Source of the DNA: Dasyornis broadbenti
Lineage: Eukaryota; Chordata; Aves; Passeriformes; Dasyornithidae
Reading direction: 5' to 3'
Length of the DNA: 64,000 nucleotides
Assembly (NCBI GenBank): GCA_013397935.1
Contig: VZRN01000230.1
Span: 232,239-296,238, forward strand
Below the pieces are notes generated by a model. It had not been told where the DNA came from, did not search any database, and was given only the letters and a program-made list of their open reading frames with translations. Shown in pieces: positions 49,020 to 59,870 of the stretch. How positions within the stretch are numbered: the first letter of the stretch is position 1; the number at the start of each line of letters is the position of its first letter. Position numbers and translations under genes: made by a program.

Positions 49020-49042
49020 AAATAATTCACTGTGAATTATTT
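49020..49042. repeat. Perfect 11-bp-arm palindrome
   Basis: AAATAATTCAC, one T, then GTGAATTATTT. Arms are perfectly complementary. No transposon terminus is evident. Confidence 0.9.
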
Positions 49043-49049
49043 GTTTGTC

Positions 49050-49152
49050 TTAGGATCTGTGAGCCAGATTCCCAGCTGGTGTAAATCCATGATTGCCTCA
49101 GCTTCAGTGGAGCTGTGCTGATTTACACCAGCTCAGGAGCTGACCCAGTGTG
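49050..49152. repeat. Imperfect palindromic old repeat (MITE/SINE-like)
   Basis: AGCTGGTGTAAATC (49074-49087) is exactly complementary to GATTTACACCAGCT (49120-49133), and an inner CAGCT/AGCTG pair (49099-49115) sits between them. Flanks CCAGATTCCC and GAGCTGACCC extend the symmetry. The words 'GATTTACACCAGCT' and 'GGTGTAAATC' recall an ancient palindromic interspersed repeat of reptile and bird genomes, but I cannot name it with certainty. Confidence 0.5.
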
Positions 49153-49705
49153 TTGATCAAGATTATTTCATCAGCATAATAGGAAAGGGTATGCTTTGAA
49201 AAAAAAAAAAAATAAGAGTGACACGCAGTGAAAACAGTAACAAAACAGTTCACCAGCTGTTCACAATCTCAATACGTCTGTGGATGGTGTGAAGGAGATA
49301 GAAAGCCCTTTGTGCAGGCTAATACTGTGCTAGGAAGCTGCAGCAGGTGAAAAAAACAGTAACCATCTTCCCAGTTATTCAGGGAATGATGATCCCAAAC
49401 AATAGTTGGCAGCTTAACTCTTGTCAGGCTGTTGTTTTACAAAATCCAGCATTTCCTCTACTTTGAATTTGTATTAGCAGAGGATGAATCATTGATGCTG
49501 CCGGATCCCCTCATTTTTTATATACAGCAGAATGAATTATTTTCATATATCATGTCATGAGCTTTCTCTATTTTTACATTTTCCCACTGCAGTTGAATCA
49601 AAGTGAATATTTCATAGAGATTCTTTTTCTGTAGGGTTTGACCATAAATCAGATTTGCTGCAATCTATCTGCAGAGGTGACCTGTTTTCTCAAAGCTAAC
49701 ATGGC
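49153..49705. other. Unannotated DNA
   Basis: AT-rich sequence with a 13-A run near 49200. No feature recognised. Confidence 0.5.
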
Positions 49706-49762
49706 AAAAAAAAAAAAAAAAAAAAAAAAAAGGAAAAAANAGATTCACTTTTTTTCAAAAAC

Positions 49763-49799
<37 letters not shown>
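49706..49799. repeat. Two long poly-A runs around an assembly N
   Basis: An A run of about 26 (49706-49731), then GGAAAAAAN with the N at 49740, then a second A run of about 36 (49764-49799). The N shows that the consensus is uncertain; run lengths should not be trusted. The poly-Lys frame across it is an artefact. Confidence 0.95.
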
Positions 49800-49801
<2 letters not shown>

Positions 49802-51455
49802 GGAAAAAAGCCCCAGACTCTAACTAAATAAATCTTTACCAAAATATTCCTCTAATTAAAGACACACACTAATGAATATTTTAAAAATTGGCATAACTTA
49901 CCTTTTAGGAAATGTTTAAATACATCAAAATGTTGCATAGACTTAGCTTTAATATTTTGGACAGGCTTGGGATGTAGTCTGTCTCCAGCCAAGATAAAAG
50001 GAAGCAGAAAAGGTAGTGGATAAATTTACATCAACACATGACTGGATATGAGTGGTTATGTTATAGTTAAGTGCATTATGAAAGATTTAGAAAACTCTGG
50101 TCTTGGCTTTAGGCTTAAAGTAATTAGCAATTTTTGCATATATGAATCAGTGGAGATTCTGAATCTAACTTCAGGGATATTAAAGTTTTTAATACAATCC
50201 CTCAGCTTGTGCTCAGAGTCAGATTAGTGAGGAACATCAGGGATCAGTAAGGTATGGGGTATAATAAAGCAATATTTGTACTCTTGCACTGCAGTGCATT
50301 GATTCTTCTAGGAGTGAATCAGTTTTAAAGCCCCAAATGTGGAGGCTGACCAAGATCTGAACTTATTGGCAGATTTTTGTTATCAGGCCACAGAGATACA
50401 GGAAAAACACTTCCAAAGAGAAAAGAAAAATATATTAAATGAGAATAAAATTGCTATTCCTTTTTAGGTGGAAGTTTGGCCAAATATTAATGATATGATG
50501 AACTATGTCCTTAAAGGAGATGGTCTTGATGACCACTGTCATGTTCTTGGGAGAACTGATCCAACTGACAGGAAAAATATCTGTGACTTCCAGTTGGTCA
50601 AATATTTTCTTTCTTTCTCTCCTTACTGCGTCAAAGTGTGTAATTTTATTTACTCATCGTCTTCTCAGGATAGCCATCTGTGGTTAAGTATATGTAATTA
50701 TCCCTTCTTTGTACCACCTATGAAATCTGAATTTAGGAGTTTTTAAATTAAAAAACTTCATGGTTACCTCTTAGTCTTGAAAACCTGATCACAGTTACCC
50801 AAGTCACTAAGAGATTCACACACCTTCTGCACAATTCATCATAAAATGTAGATCCATTCTCTTAGCACAGATTAACCTCTGTGCTGAGACAATGCTAAAA
50901 TGTTGGGTTTGAACCTGGAGGTGTTTAATCCTGACACTGGAAAGCAAAATGCTTGGAAGAAATGGAAACATTCTACAAACATCAGTTTCTCTCAGTAAGG
51001 ATCTCACTACTCTGCTGGTCCATTGTACAACACAAAAAAAAACCCACAAAGTTTTGCTGGAAACTTAAATCTATTTGTGAATAACCCAAGAGCATGTGCA
51101 CACACACAAAGATTAATGTGCCGAATACACTTTTTACTCTGAATTGATGAGCTTGTCCTTTTTTTTTCCTGTGGTTGTTGACAATGGTCTAAGCGTAGAA
51201 CGACCTTGCTAGAATTGCTAAGGAATCACCTCCAAACGAGGTTATTAGTAATTTCCTACTTAGATAACATTAGAAAAATGGGGTGAAAACATATGTTTGG
51301 ACTTCTCTAAAAATAGAATTAGATAAAGTTTACTCTTTTGTTAATAATCCTGGTCAAGGGCACTCAGCAAGGTATGAACACAGGCCATGAAATTGTCACA
51401 TATAAAGAAACTGATGTCCAGCTCTAGAAAAGTACAAGTTCCATAAATAACAGAA
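49800..51455. other. Unannotated AT-rich DNA
   Basis: A 92-codon frame at 50468-50746 begins right after an acceptor-like CCTTTTTAG but has no convincing donor and overlaps a 60-codon frame; it is not called. Nothing else recognised. Confidence 0.5.
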
Positions 51456-51766
51456 GCACAGGGTCACAGAATAGTTTGGGTTGGAAAAGACCTGAAAGAT
51501 CATCTCATTCCAACCCCTCTGCCCTGGGCAGGGACACCTTCCATTATCCCAGGTTTCTCCAAGCCTCATCCAACCTGGCCTTGGATACTTCCAGGGATGG
51601 AGCAGTCACAGCTTCTCTGGGCAACCTGTGCCAAAGTTTCCCCACCCTCATAGGAATAATTATCTGTTCTAATACTCAGTTCTTTCAGACTTTCATTACA
51701 GGAGAGATGCTCCATCCCTCTGATCATTTTTGTGGCTCTCATCTGCACTCACTCCAACAGGAGCTG
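51456..51766 (-). mobile_element. CR1: CR1 LINE, ORF2 end and 3' UTR, internal deletion
   Basis: The plus strand shows GGGTTGGAAAAGACCTGAAA, CTGGGCAGGGACACCTTCCA, GGATGGAGCAGTCACAGC, then after AATACTCAG jumps to GAGATGCTCCATCCCTCTGA and TTTTGTGGCTCTCATCTGCA, which are antisense to ORF2. The missing middle (about 150 bp of usual CR1 sequence) is an internal deletion. Confidence 0.95.
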
Positions 51767-52111
51767 TGAGTTCAGAGTCCTTCCTGTGTTACATCAAGTG
51801 ACCAAAGTCACAGGAATTGCTTCCTACATGATTTCCCCTTTCAGTCAATGGCCACCTACATGCAACCAGCAGAAAATCTCCCAATGGCCTCTTGGAGATT
51901 GTTTCACTTGCATAACCACCTAGGGGTTGCCCTGGGCTATCTGAGGCACCTGAATGGTCCTGGTGGGTGTAGTACAGGACCTACAGGAGAGTCACAACCT
52001 GGAAAAACGAGGTAATGAGGGATAACCTCAGTTATCTTCCTCTACTCTCTAAGAAATTTTTTTGTTCACCTGGCAGTGAAGCAAAACCAGTTTTTAGGTA
52101 ATGACCTTTAA
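51767..52111. other. Unannotated DNA
   Basis: Short stretch between two CR1 fragments; nothing recognised. Confidence 0.5.
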
Positions 52112-52162
52112 TGGATGATCTTAGAGATCTTTCCAACCTAAACAATTCAATGTTTCTATGAT
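52112..52162 (+). mobile_element. CR1: CR1 LINE extreme 3' end
   Basis: GATGATCTTAGAGATCTTTC, CAACCTAAACAATTCAATG and TTTCTATGATCTC. About 50 bp in plus orientation. Confidence 0.88.
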
Positions 52163-54379
52163 CTCAAATGGGCTTAGATGGACTTTTTTAGGCAACTGAG
52201 CTATGTTGACCAAATTCCCATTCTGATCAAGGGCCTAAACTACGGACACCCAAGTTTTGGTGTGTTAACCTTGTACCAAACCAAACCCCAGGTAATTAAT
52301 GTGAAGTAGACATTGAAAAGCCAGCTGGCTAAACATGACCATTTAGTGCCATCTGGGATACCCCAAAGTATTCCACCTGGACTCCAGCTGCAACTCCCAA
52401 GACTCAGATGGCACTTGGAACCACAGCATATGTGGGCTATTAAATGAAGCCACTAAATTTCAGATGGCTAAAATTAGGTTAGATGAATCCTGCTTTCAGG
52501 GCCTCAGGATGCTACTTTTAAATCTTCTACACCCTATTAATCTGACACCTAAAGGCTAAGACTGGGAATAAAAATTATGCCTTTCATAGGCCTCTAAATG
52601 CAAGGGATACGTTATTACTCTTCAATAGGAACTAAGGCCCGAGGATATTTTACATCCTAAAGTCCTACAAAGGCATTCTGTGTATGAGTTTCTGTAAGCA
52701 TGAAATGTTGCATCCAAACATGATTTATAATAACTTCAGGTCTCTTATAGAGACATAAGCTTGGGTAATGGATTGGGTGGATAGAATGGGAGGCAGACTG
52801 CTTATCTGTAGATGGTACTGTATAAAATTAGTCACCACCATTTTTGTGTCGGTTTAGAGATGTACTTTCAAAGATTAACTTATTCAAACTCTCATCAAGA
52901 TTTGATGCTACTTTTTGAACGATAATTTATTATCTGAAGACTTTCTAACGTATTCCACTACGTCAGATGTCTGCAAAATTTCCACTAAAATATATGGGAT
53001 AAATTGCACTTTGAGTAACTGCATTTTGTTCCCAATACTCTGTCTGATTCCCATACCCTGCTGCATTTCTACTTCTGGGTTTTATGATAAAACCGAAGAA
53101 TGAAAAATTTTGGCAAATAAAGATGGTTTGAGTGCACAGCAGCTAGATCCTGTAGATTACGGAGAAGTTCAGTATGAGGAGAACTATAAATTCCTTCCAG
53201 ATCTGCTGCTGCAGTACCATAACCAGCATTCTAGCTACACAAAAAGTAATAACAACTGACATGTGGATGCCTAGGAAACATTTAAACTCAAAAACAGGCT
53301 CCTTTTTCTCAAAGTTCTTATTTGTATTAAAGCTCCATGCAATGATATTTTGGTTATGTCCTTTTTTTTTTTTTAACATACTAAGTGACTTCAGTGATAA
53401 GTCCATGAAAGTTAAATAATTTATCTATTCCAAAGCAAGTTTTCCTTAAAACCTGGTTGTTTATTTACACACTTAGGAATAGGTGCACACACCTTGACAT
53501 GAGGATCCTTAAGAGACTCCCTTGGTTAGATAACACTATTTTATCTTCAAAGAAAAGAGGCATAAGGTCACGGTAACTAGAAGTCATTGGCCCCAGCTGT
53601 ACTCATCCGAGACAGGATTTAGTGTGGAATAAAGGAGACAATTCAGTTCAGCTGTATCATTTGTCTAAGCCAGGTATCATCACCCAAATCTCCATTATGC
53701 TCAAGAGAAACAAATAGGTGCTTCCAGCTGTGAATTATCTGATATAGTTGGGAATTTTATTTCTTCAGAATGAGATGAACCACCCTCTAGAGGCAAAAAA
53801 AAATCATTTAACAGAGACTCCTTAGCTCTGCTGTTAAACTATAGGCTAAGAGAGAATTTCTGAAGTTACCTAAGAAAACCTTGCCTCTAAGAGATTAAAA
53901 ATTTACCCAGCACCATGCTAAAAATAAATAATAAAGACTCCAAGTCTTCCGATTATTATATTTAGACACCAAATCCAGGGATTCCAGAGCTTTCTAAGAT
54001 GTATCACATACAAAATCCTTCCTGCTTTTCCTTTAAATCTCTATACCATTGCTACAACCACAAAAAACACTCTACATTCCTGTTATTTATCCTTAAGGTT
54101 TGTGTCTCTTTGCTTTCTTCTCAGTTACTCCACTTTCTCTGTTTTCCCCTTGCTTATGCAATCCATTTAATTTCCCTTACCTTTCTCTTCAGGGAATCTT
54201 GATATTATTTTTATACAATGTGTTCTTGTAATTTTGACTGTGTTATGGTATCACAGCAGTGCAGGAAACTACATATATACTCCAGATAGTTTGGGCATTT
54301 GGAAAAGAGATGTTCTAAGCAGAATATAATCTAAACTGTATCTGAATCAAAAATCAAATTCTTTAAAATAAAAATCTTA

Positions 54380-54402
54380 TTAAGGGGTATTAAACCCCTT
54401 AA
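54380..54402. repeat. Short perfect inverted repeat
   Basis: TTAAGGGG, loop TATTAAA, CCCCTTAA. An 8-bp stem in AT-rich DNA; no T run suggests a bacterial-type terminator and none is expected here. Confidence 0.85.
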
Positions 54403-54479
54403 TCCCCAATCTTTTAAACCCTAAAAGTTCATTGTTAAAAAATTAAAATGTTCTTTATTCATTTAATTCAACTTCCAAT

Positions 54480-54630
54480 CATATAATTTAGTCTATTGTG
54501 TTATATTAATCCATTAGTTATTTATTACATTGCACTAAAATACAATGCATTAAAATGCGCCGTATTAATACAATACACTAAAATTACCTGGATTACTAAA
54601 TGCACTATTTTAATATGGTGTTAATACTTA
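54480..54630. repeat. AT-rich degenerate tandem stretch
   Basis: Words such as CACTAAAATACA, CATTAAAATGC and CACTAAAATTAC recur every 18-40 bases. Looks like decayed short tandem duplication. Confidence 0.45.
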
Positions 54631-54848
54631 TTTTAAATAGATAAGAATGATAATGGAAAAGAAAAGGGATGTATTCATTCCCCTTTTTTCCCCCATCTGC
54701 TATTGAAATAGCAAATTTCAATATCAGCAAGATCTCCAAAGTGTGGCAATACCTGGGGAGCAGAACCTACCATGTGCAGTTTGTTCTCATTATCTCCTGA
54801 GAAAGAGACTTGTTTGAGCAGAGGAGTGTTAGAATTTAACTTTTGGAA

Positions 54849-55019
54849 TATCCCCAGAGAAGCTGTGGCTGCCCCATCCCAGGAAATGTCCAAGGCCAGG
54901 TTGGACAGAATGCGGAGCAGTCTGGGATAGCGGAAGGTGTCCCTGCCCATGGCAGAGGGGCTGGAATGAGATGTCCTTGAGGTTCACTTCCAATCCAAAC
55001 CATTCCTTGGTTCTATGAA
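54849..55019 (+). mobile_element. CR1: CR1 LINE 3' end
   Basis: CCCCAGAGAAGCTGTGGCTG, GTCCAAGGCCAGGTTGGACA, GGAAGGTGTCCCTGCCCATG, TCACTTCCAATCCAAACC and a single octamer GGTTCTATGAA. About 170 bp, good match. Confidence 0.96.
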
Positions 55020-58000
55020 TTTTTTCTGCTTGTCTGTTTTTCAATCTGCAAACTACTTTTAAAGCAATATAATCACATATCAACCAAGTGTTTTGTGAAA
55101 GGTCTTCTGAGGTCATTCAGCAGCATATGGACTTAATTTTTCATGGTCAGTGGTTACATGTGGCCAAGAGTTGCTCTTATTAAAACTGTGAAACGCTTTT
55201 TTCCTTGGTATTCAAAATCTTATGCTTCCAGTAATGTTGTCAGGCAGGTATATGACACAGGAAAGGAAGCCAAGAAACTCAGCATCTGTTGGAACTGCTC
55301 TCTCCTTTGTCCATGCCATGAAGCAAATCCCTTCTCTGCAGGATAGCTCTGAAGGCTCCAGTCCAGCCAGCAACTCCACATGATCTTGTCAAGCATGTGA
55401 TGTCCAGAATTGTCTAAATGTTTCTGCAGTCCTGGGCTGTAAATTGAAGAGGTACAGGTTTGGCTTCAAGGGAACAGAACTGGTTGTCAAATATCTGAGG
55501 CTTGACTGCTCTTTATTGTATATTTGAATATAACTCTTAGAGACCTCCTGGTGCTGACTATTCTACTGTTAAAGAAAATTGGATTATCTTTAATTATGTA
55601 AAAGATTCCCCTTTTCAGCCATGTGGAAGTCTATATTGATCATCATTTTTTCTTCTACAGGCAATGGAGAAACCAAGGGCTTTTTGGAGTGAGATTCATC
55701 CAGTTCTAACAGGCATATCTAAAATAGATAGAACCAATTGGTATCTGGAGATGCCTGAACCTTTGCACAAAGAAAATCAAGACTGAGTTAGAATAGATGT
55801 CTAACTTTATAAAATTTATTTAGGCAATATAACTGCCACCTACATTTAGCTGCCCTGACTCAAAGGCTTGTTCCATATGCAGAAAAGACCAATAAAGAAC
55901 GTAGCACATCTTCACTTCACAGGCAGGGAAGCACGTGGCAAAAAGGGCAGCATTTCCATGTGCACTTCAGTGACATAGGAACCCAGATCCCCGAATATTG
56001 TTTTTTGTTGGGTCCAGTAAAATCAAATGACTTCCATAATGTCACACACAGTGTCTGTGTCTAGGCAAGAGCTGAAGCCAGCCCTCTGGAGTCCGGAACT
56101 GCTGCTCGTCCTCACCACCATCCATCCCTCCTTCATCAGCCTCCTGACCTGACTAAACAGCACTGTCAGGGTCCCTTTCTTTTCCTTTTTTTGAAGGAAA
56201 AGCTGTGTGGGTCTCTGAAGTTAAGCAAGTTTCTTCTGCTTTACACATCTAAATTAAAATCTATTTAAGAAAAAACTACAAGACATAGTGCAATTTTAAA
56301 GTCATTTGGCAAACTGATTCTGTCAAGAAAGCTTAGTTTCATTCTGTTTGCTTGCAACAGCTTTTTTTTTCCATAACTCTGCTGTTCTTGTTCTTTTAAT
56401 ACATTTGGGAGGCCTGTCAAGGCCTATCCACTCTCTAAATAGCTTTGCAGATTAAATTTTTAACTCTACTCTCTTCATGCAGATGTATATTTCTGACAAA
56501 GAATTGCACTGACATGTCATCTCCCATCTTTCTCACAAGAGAGGAAATAGCTACGTGCCAGTGCTGTTCGAAACTCTGACTCTCCCCAGCAAACAATAAA
56601 ATAAAATAATCATAATTATAAACCCCTGCATGGAGAAAACTCACTTCTTCTTTATCTGAGCTTTTGCTGCACTAATTTCCTTTGTCATAGCACTTTTGGG
56701 CTCTTTTCTTCTCCATCTTCAGCAACATTTGTAACCAACTAATGAGAAACTGGGGAATATGGGGCAGAAGGAAAATGGGGTTTGTTGATTAAGTTGCTGC
56801 TACAGGCACACCTGAACTTTTAGCCAAGGCTGTGCAGTACACCCAACATAACCTTCAATCTTTTTTTTTTCACTCAGAAACATTTTTATCATTACTTTTT
56901 CTTTTTTTTTACACGTAAATATAGAAAGAAATTCTACTCTACTGCAGATGCCCTGAGTAAGGAAAGGAATGCCCTGCCTTCATAGCAATGAAGGTTTTCT
57001 GATTCCCTAGGTCAGGAGTGTGCCCAGTTAAGGGCTTTTCAAGAACAGTTGTTTCCTAGAACAGGGCAAGAGACAGTAAGGAGGGAACAAACTGAATTTC
57101 AGCGAGCAGAATCTATCCCCAGATTAGGTATGTAAATTAAAAGGGTCTTCGATGTGTCGTGCAGTTTGTCATCTTACGTTCAGCTTCCTTCTCCCCACAG
57201 AATCAATTGCATGTAAATAGGTCGTTGCTTATGCATAAGTCATTGCTTATGAATTCTTATTATCAAACACTTCTTTGGGACTCAAGATGCTTTTCTGAGA
57301 TAAATATAGAGCAGAAATGGATGAACATGGAAGAAAAATACTGGTAAAGATAATGGGAGATCTCTGGGGTAACTCCGCTGCATCTAGTACAAATGCCCAT
57401 TAAAGAGTCTGAGCATTTATGGTCATAAATACTTACTCAAGGTGTGGAGAAAGCAAAAGGAATGTTTCATGAACCAAGATTATTAAAAAATAAAGGAGAT
57501 TGCACTTTCTGGGAGTTGTTATACGACAGGAATCTTACTTTGACAACAATTGAGCAATGCCGGGTTCTGTCATTTAAGGATATTTCCACATTTTTTTCCA
57601 GCGTTGGGGACTGAAGTTAGGCATGTTATTCCCTCTTCTCATTTTATTATTGTGTGCTTAGTTTCTGTCTCCCATTCAGAGGTTCAGGTTTAAGTTTATT
57701 CTTATCATTGCAATGTTAAGACAATTTTTTTCTATTGGTCACACTGGAAAATTCTCATATTTTATTTCCAGACAAGAGATAAACTCTCTGGAAATAATCT
57801 AGATTCTTAGTTGCCAGACTATTCACTCTGTGCTGAGCATGGGGGCTTTTGTCCCACTCTTCTAGAACATGTTTGGTGAATTACTCCTGTCTTCTGAGGT
57901 TCAGGGTTGTTCCTGTTGATCATAATCAATTAAACCTTCCATGGAACACAGGATGCATTTGTAAGCAAGACTTTGTCACAGAATTGAAAAGTGTTAAAAA

Positions 58001-58605
58001 TAATAACAATAACGCATTTTGATGCAATATCTTTGCCATAGAAATAATTTGTCACTGAAAGGATGCTTGCCCTCAAAAAACTCACCAAACCTTCCCCTTC
58101 CTTATCATCACAGTTGAACAGCAAATACAATGACTATCCAAGAGCAGCCTCAGCAAACCTCCATTACCTTTTTACATGTGGAAATTGAGTTAAGAAAAAG
58201 CTGAAATCCTCAGGGTTATTGACTGTTGGATTTCATTGCTGGATTTCAAAGTTTGTGAGAAACGGAGTAACAGAGACAAAACGTTTCAGAGTGGATCATC
58301 ACCCACTCAGCTGTTAACTCCATTTATGACAAAATGTTTTGAGGTGATGGAGTTCATTATTCCACTGATTACAATGTGTGACCATCTACCACAAAGAAGC
58401 AAAAGCTTTCATTGATCTCTGGAAATGGGAGTTAAAATTTTTTTTTAGACTCACATACAAGCGTTTATTAACATTGTACTGGAGTTGGGTATGAAACTTA
58501 CTAGTTTGTGGATGCTGTTGAGATCTTCTCAGCTCATAAAAGATATTAATGCTCATCAAAAACAAAGCAAATTACTGTAGAAGGGAGGGGGGAACTCCAT
58601 TGTCA
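55020..58605. other. Unannotated DNA
   Basis: No gene or transposon recognised. Small direct repeats at 57221-57256. Short T runs near 56360, 56863 and 56907. Confidence 0.5.
57221..57256 (+). repeat. 18-bp direct repeat with nested palindrome
   Basis: CGTTGCTTATG (57223) recurs as CATTGCTTATG (57241). Between them CTTATGCATAAG (57228-57239) is a perfect palindrome. Confidence 0.8.
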
Positions 58606-58762
58606 TAGTATCACAGATTCATTTGGAAAAGATCTTTATTGCCTTTCTCTGGTCATGTTCCAGCATCTCAATGTCTTACCTGTAGCAAGGGGCCCAAAAC
58701 CAAACACAATATTTGAGGTGCAGCCTCACCGATGCCAGGTTCAGGGGGATGATCACATCCCT
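58606..58762 (-). mobile_element. CR1: CR1 LINE fragment, internal deletion
   Basis: The plus strand begins with a tail remnant (AGTATCACAGATTCATTTGG, AAAAGATC), then jumps to TTCCAGCATCTCAATGTCTT, AAGGGGCCCAAAACCAAACA, GAGGTGCAGCCTCACCGATG and GGGGGATGATCACATCCCTG, antisense to ORF2. The intervening 3' UTR is deleted. Confidence 0.88.
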
Positions 58763-59712
58763 GGATTCAGTCTCATGAAGTGTGAAAAACTACATCTGTT
58801 TAGCCGTTCAAATCACCTCAGTAATTTGGGGTGTTAAATACATGTTGCTTTTAATATTGGAACACTGAATGGTAGAATATTCAAACATACACCACCTTTA
58901 CACTCACGAAAAGTCCAGAGCCTGAACTACAGACATTAGAAATGGAAAAAAAATATTGATGCCTGGTCAATCCTCCACGATTTTCTGCTGTTACCCTTTG
59001 TTTCGCCTTTGAGAGGTGCAGAAATACATTGAGATTTGGTGTGTGGTTGGGGTGGAAGGCAGGAGGAAACAAGGCTTTCTGTAGTGGAGCTTCTGAGCCA
59101 GTTGTGGTGAAGGAGAATTAAAAGACTGAGTTAAAAGGTGTTAATAGTAATTGAAATACTCAGCTGCTTTTTTTTTTTTTCCTGATTCATCTGCTACCAT
59201 GAAGCAGGTGAAGACTTTAAACCACAGCTCAAGAATGAACTTGACAATTTGTTGAAAAAGTGTTACATTTGAAAAAGCATCTAAATCTGTTTTGCTTTTA
59301 CTCACATCTTCCTTAAGGAATTTCAGTACAGAGCATAAGGTCTGTCAGAACAATATTTTTGAGGAATAAATCTATCAACAGCAAAATAGTTTCAATATGG
59401 GAGAAAAATTGCTTTTGCAGAATACCATTCCATTTCTTTTTTTCTGCATACATTTCAGTTCAGGGGATTTCAATTCCTCATAAAAGCTGACAACATTTAA
59501 AGCACTAAAAGCAGATTATTTCCATTGTTTCACTCATTACTGGAAGTCCTGGAGGGCTCACTGATCACAGAAGTTCAAGTGATGCTATAGATGGGTTGTG
59601 CTCGTGACTGTAAATACACAGACACCTTATCACATACACATCCTCTTCTGTAAATACAATATTTTTAATTAAAAGGCCCTGCAAAACAGAAAAGAAAAAG
59701 AAAGCATGAAAT
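58763..59712. other. Unannotated DNA
   Basis: T run at 59168-59181. Otherwise unique-looking sequence. Confidence 0.5.
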
Positions 59713-59870
59713 TTAGAACAGTTTACTCAGGGAAGTGGTGGAATTACCATCCCTGAAAGTGTTCAAGCACTTATGGCTTAGTGGTGAACATGGTGGTGCT
59801 GCTGGTTTGATAGCTGGAGTTGATAATTCCAGAGGTCTTTTCCAACATTAATGATTCCATGATTCTATTA
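59713..59870 (+). mobile_element. CR1: CR1 LINE 3' end
   Basis: CAGGGAAGTGGTGGAATTAC, CATCCCTGAAAGTGTTCAAG, GGAGTTGATAATTCCAGAGG, TCTTTTCCAACATTAATGAT and two octamers (TCCATGATTCTATTA). Plus orientation, about 160 bp. Confidence 0.94.

Larger units (their letters stand above)
52163..54848. other. Unannotated, very AT-rich toward the right
   Basis: No gene or transposon recognised. T run at 53361-53374. 54360-54650 is almost entirely A and T with recurring ATTAATAC and CACTAAAAT words and one hairpin. Confidence 0.5.

Noticed and set aside
49074..49133. tRNA or microRNA gene from the hairpin
   Set aside because: No cloverleaf or internal promoter boxes; the long symmetric arms fit an interspersed palindrome better, although a small RNA is not excluded.
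49638..49823. Lysine-rich 61-codon frame
   Set aside because: Pure artefact of poly-A runs and contains an N.
50468..50746. 92-codon frame after a CCTTTTTAG acceptor-like site
   Set aside because: No convincing donor, competing 60-codon frame in the same place, Ser/Phe-rich end typical of chance frames.
54380..54402. Inverted repeat as a transcription terminator
   Set aside because: This is eukaryotic DNA, there is no upstream gene and no terminal T run.
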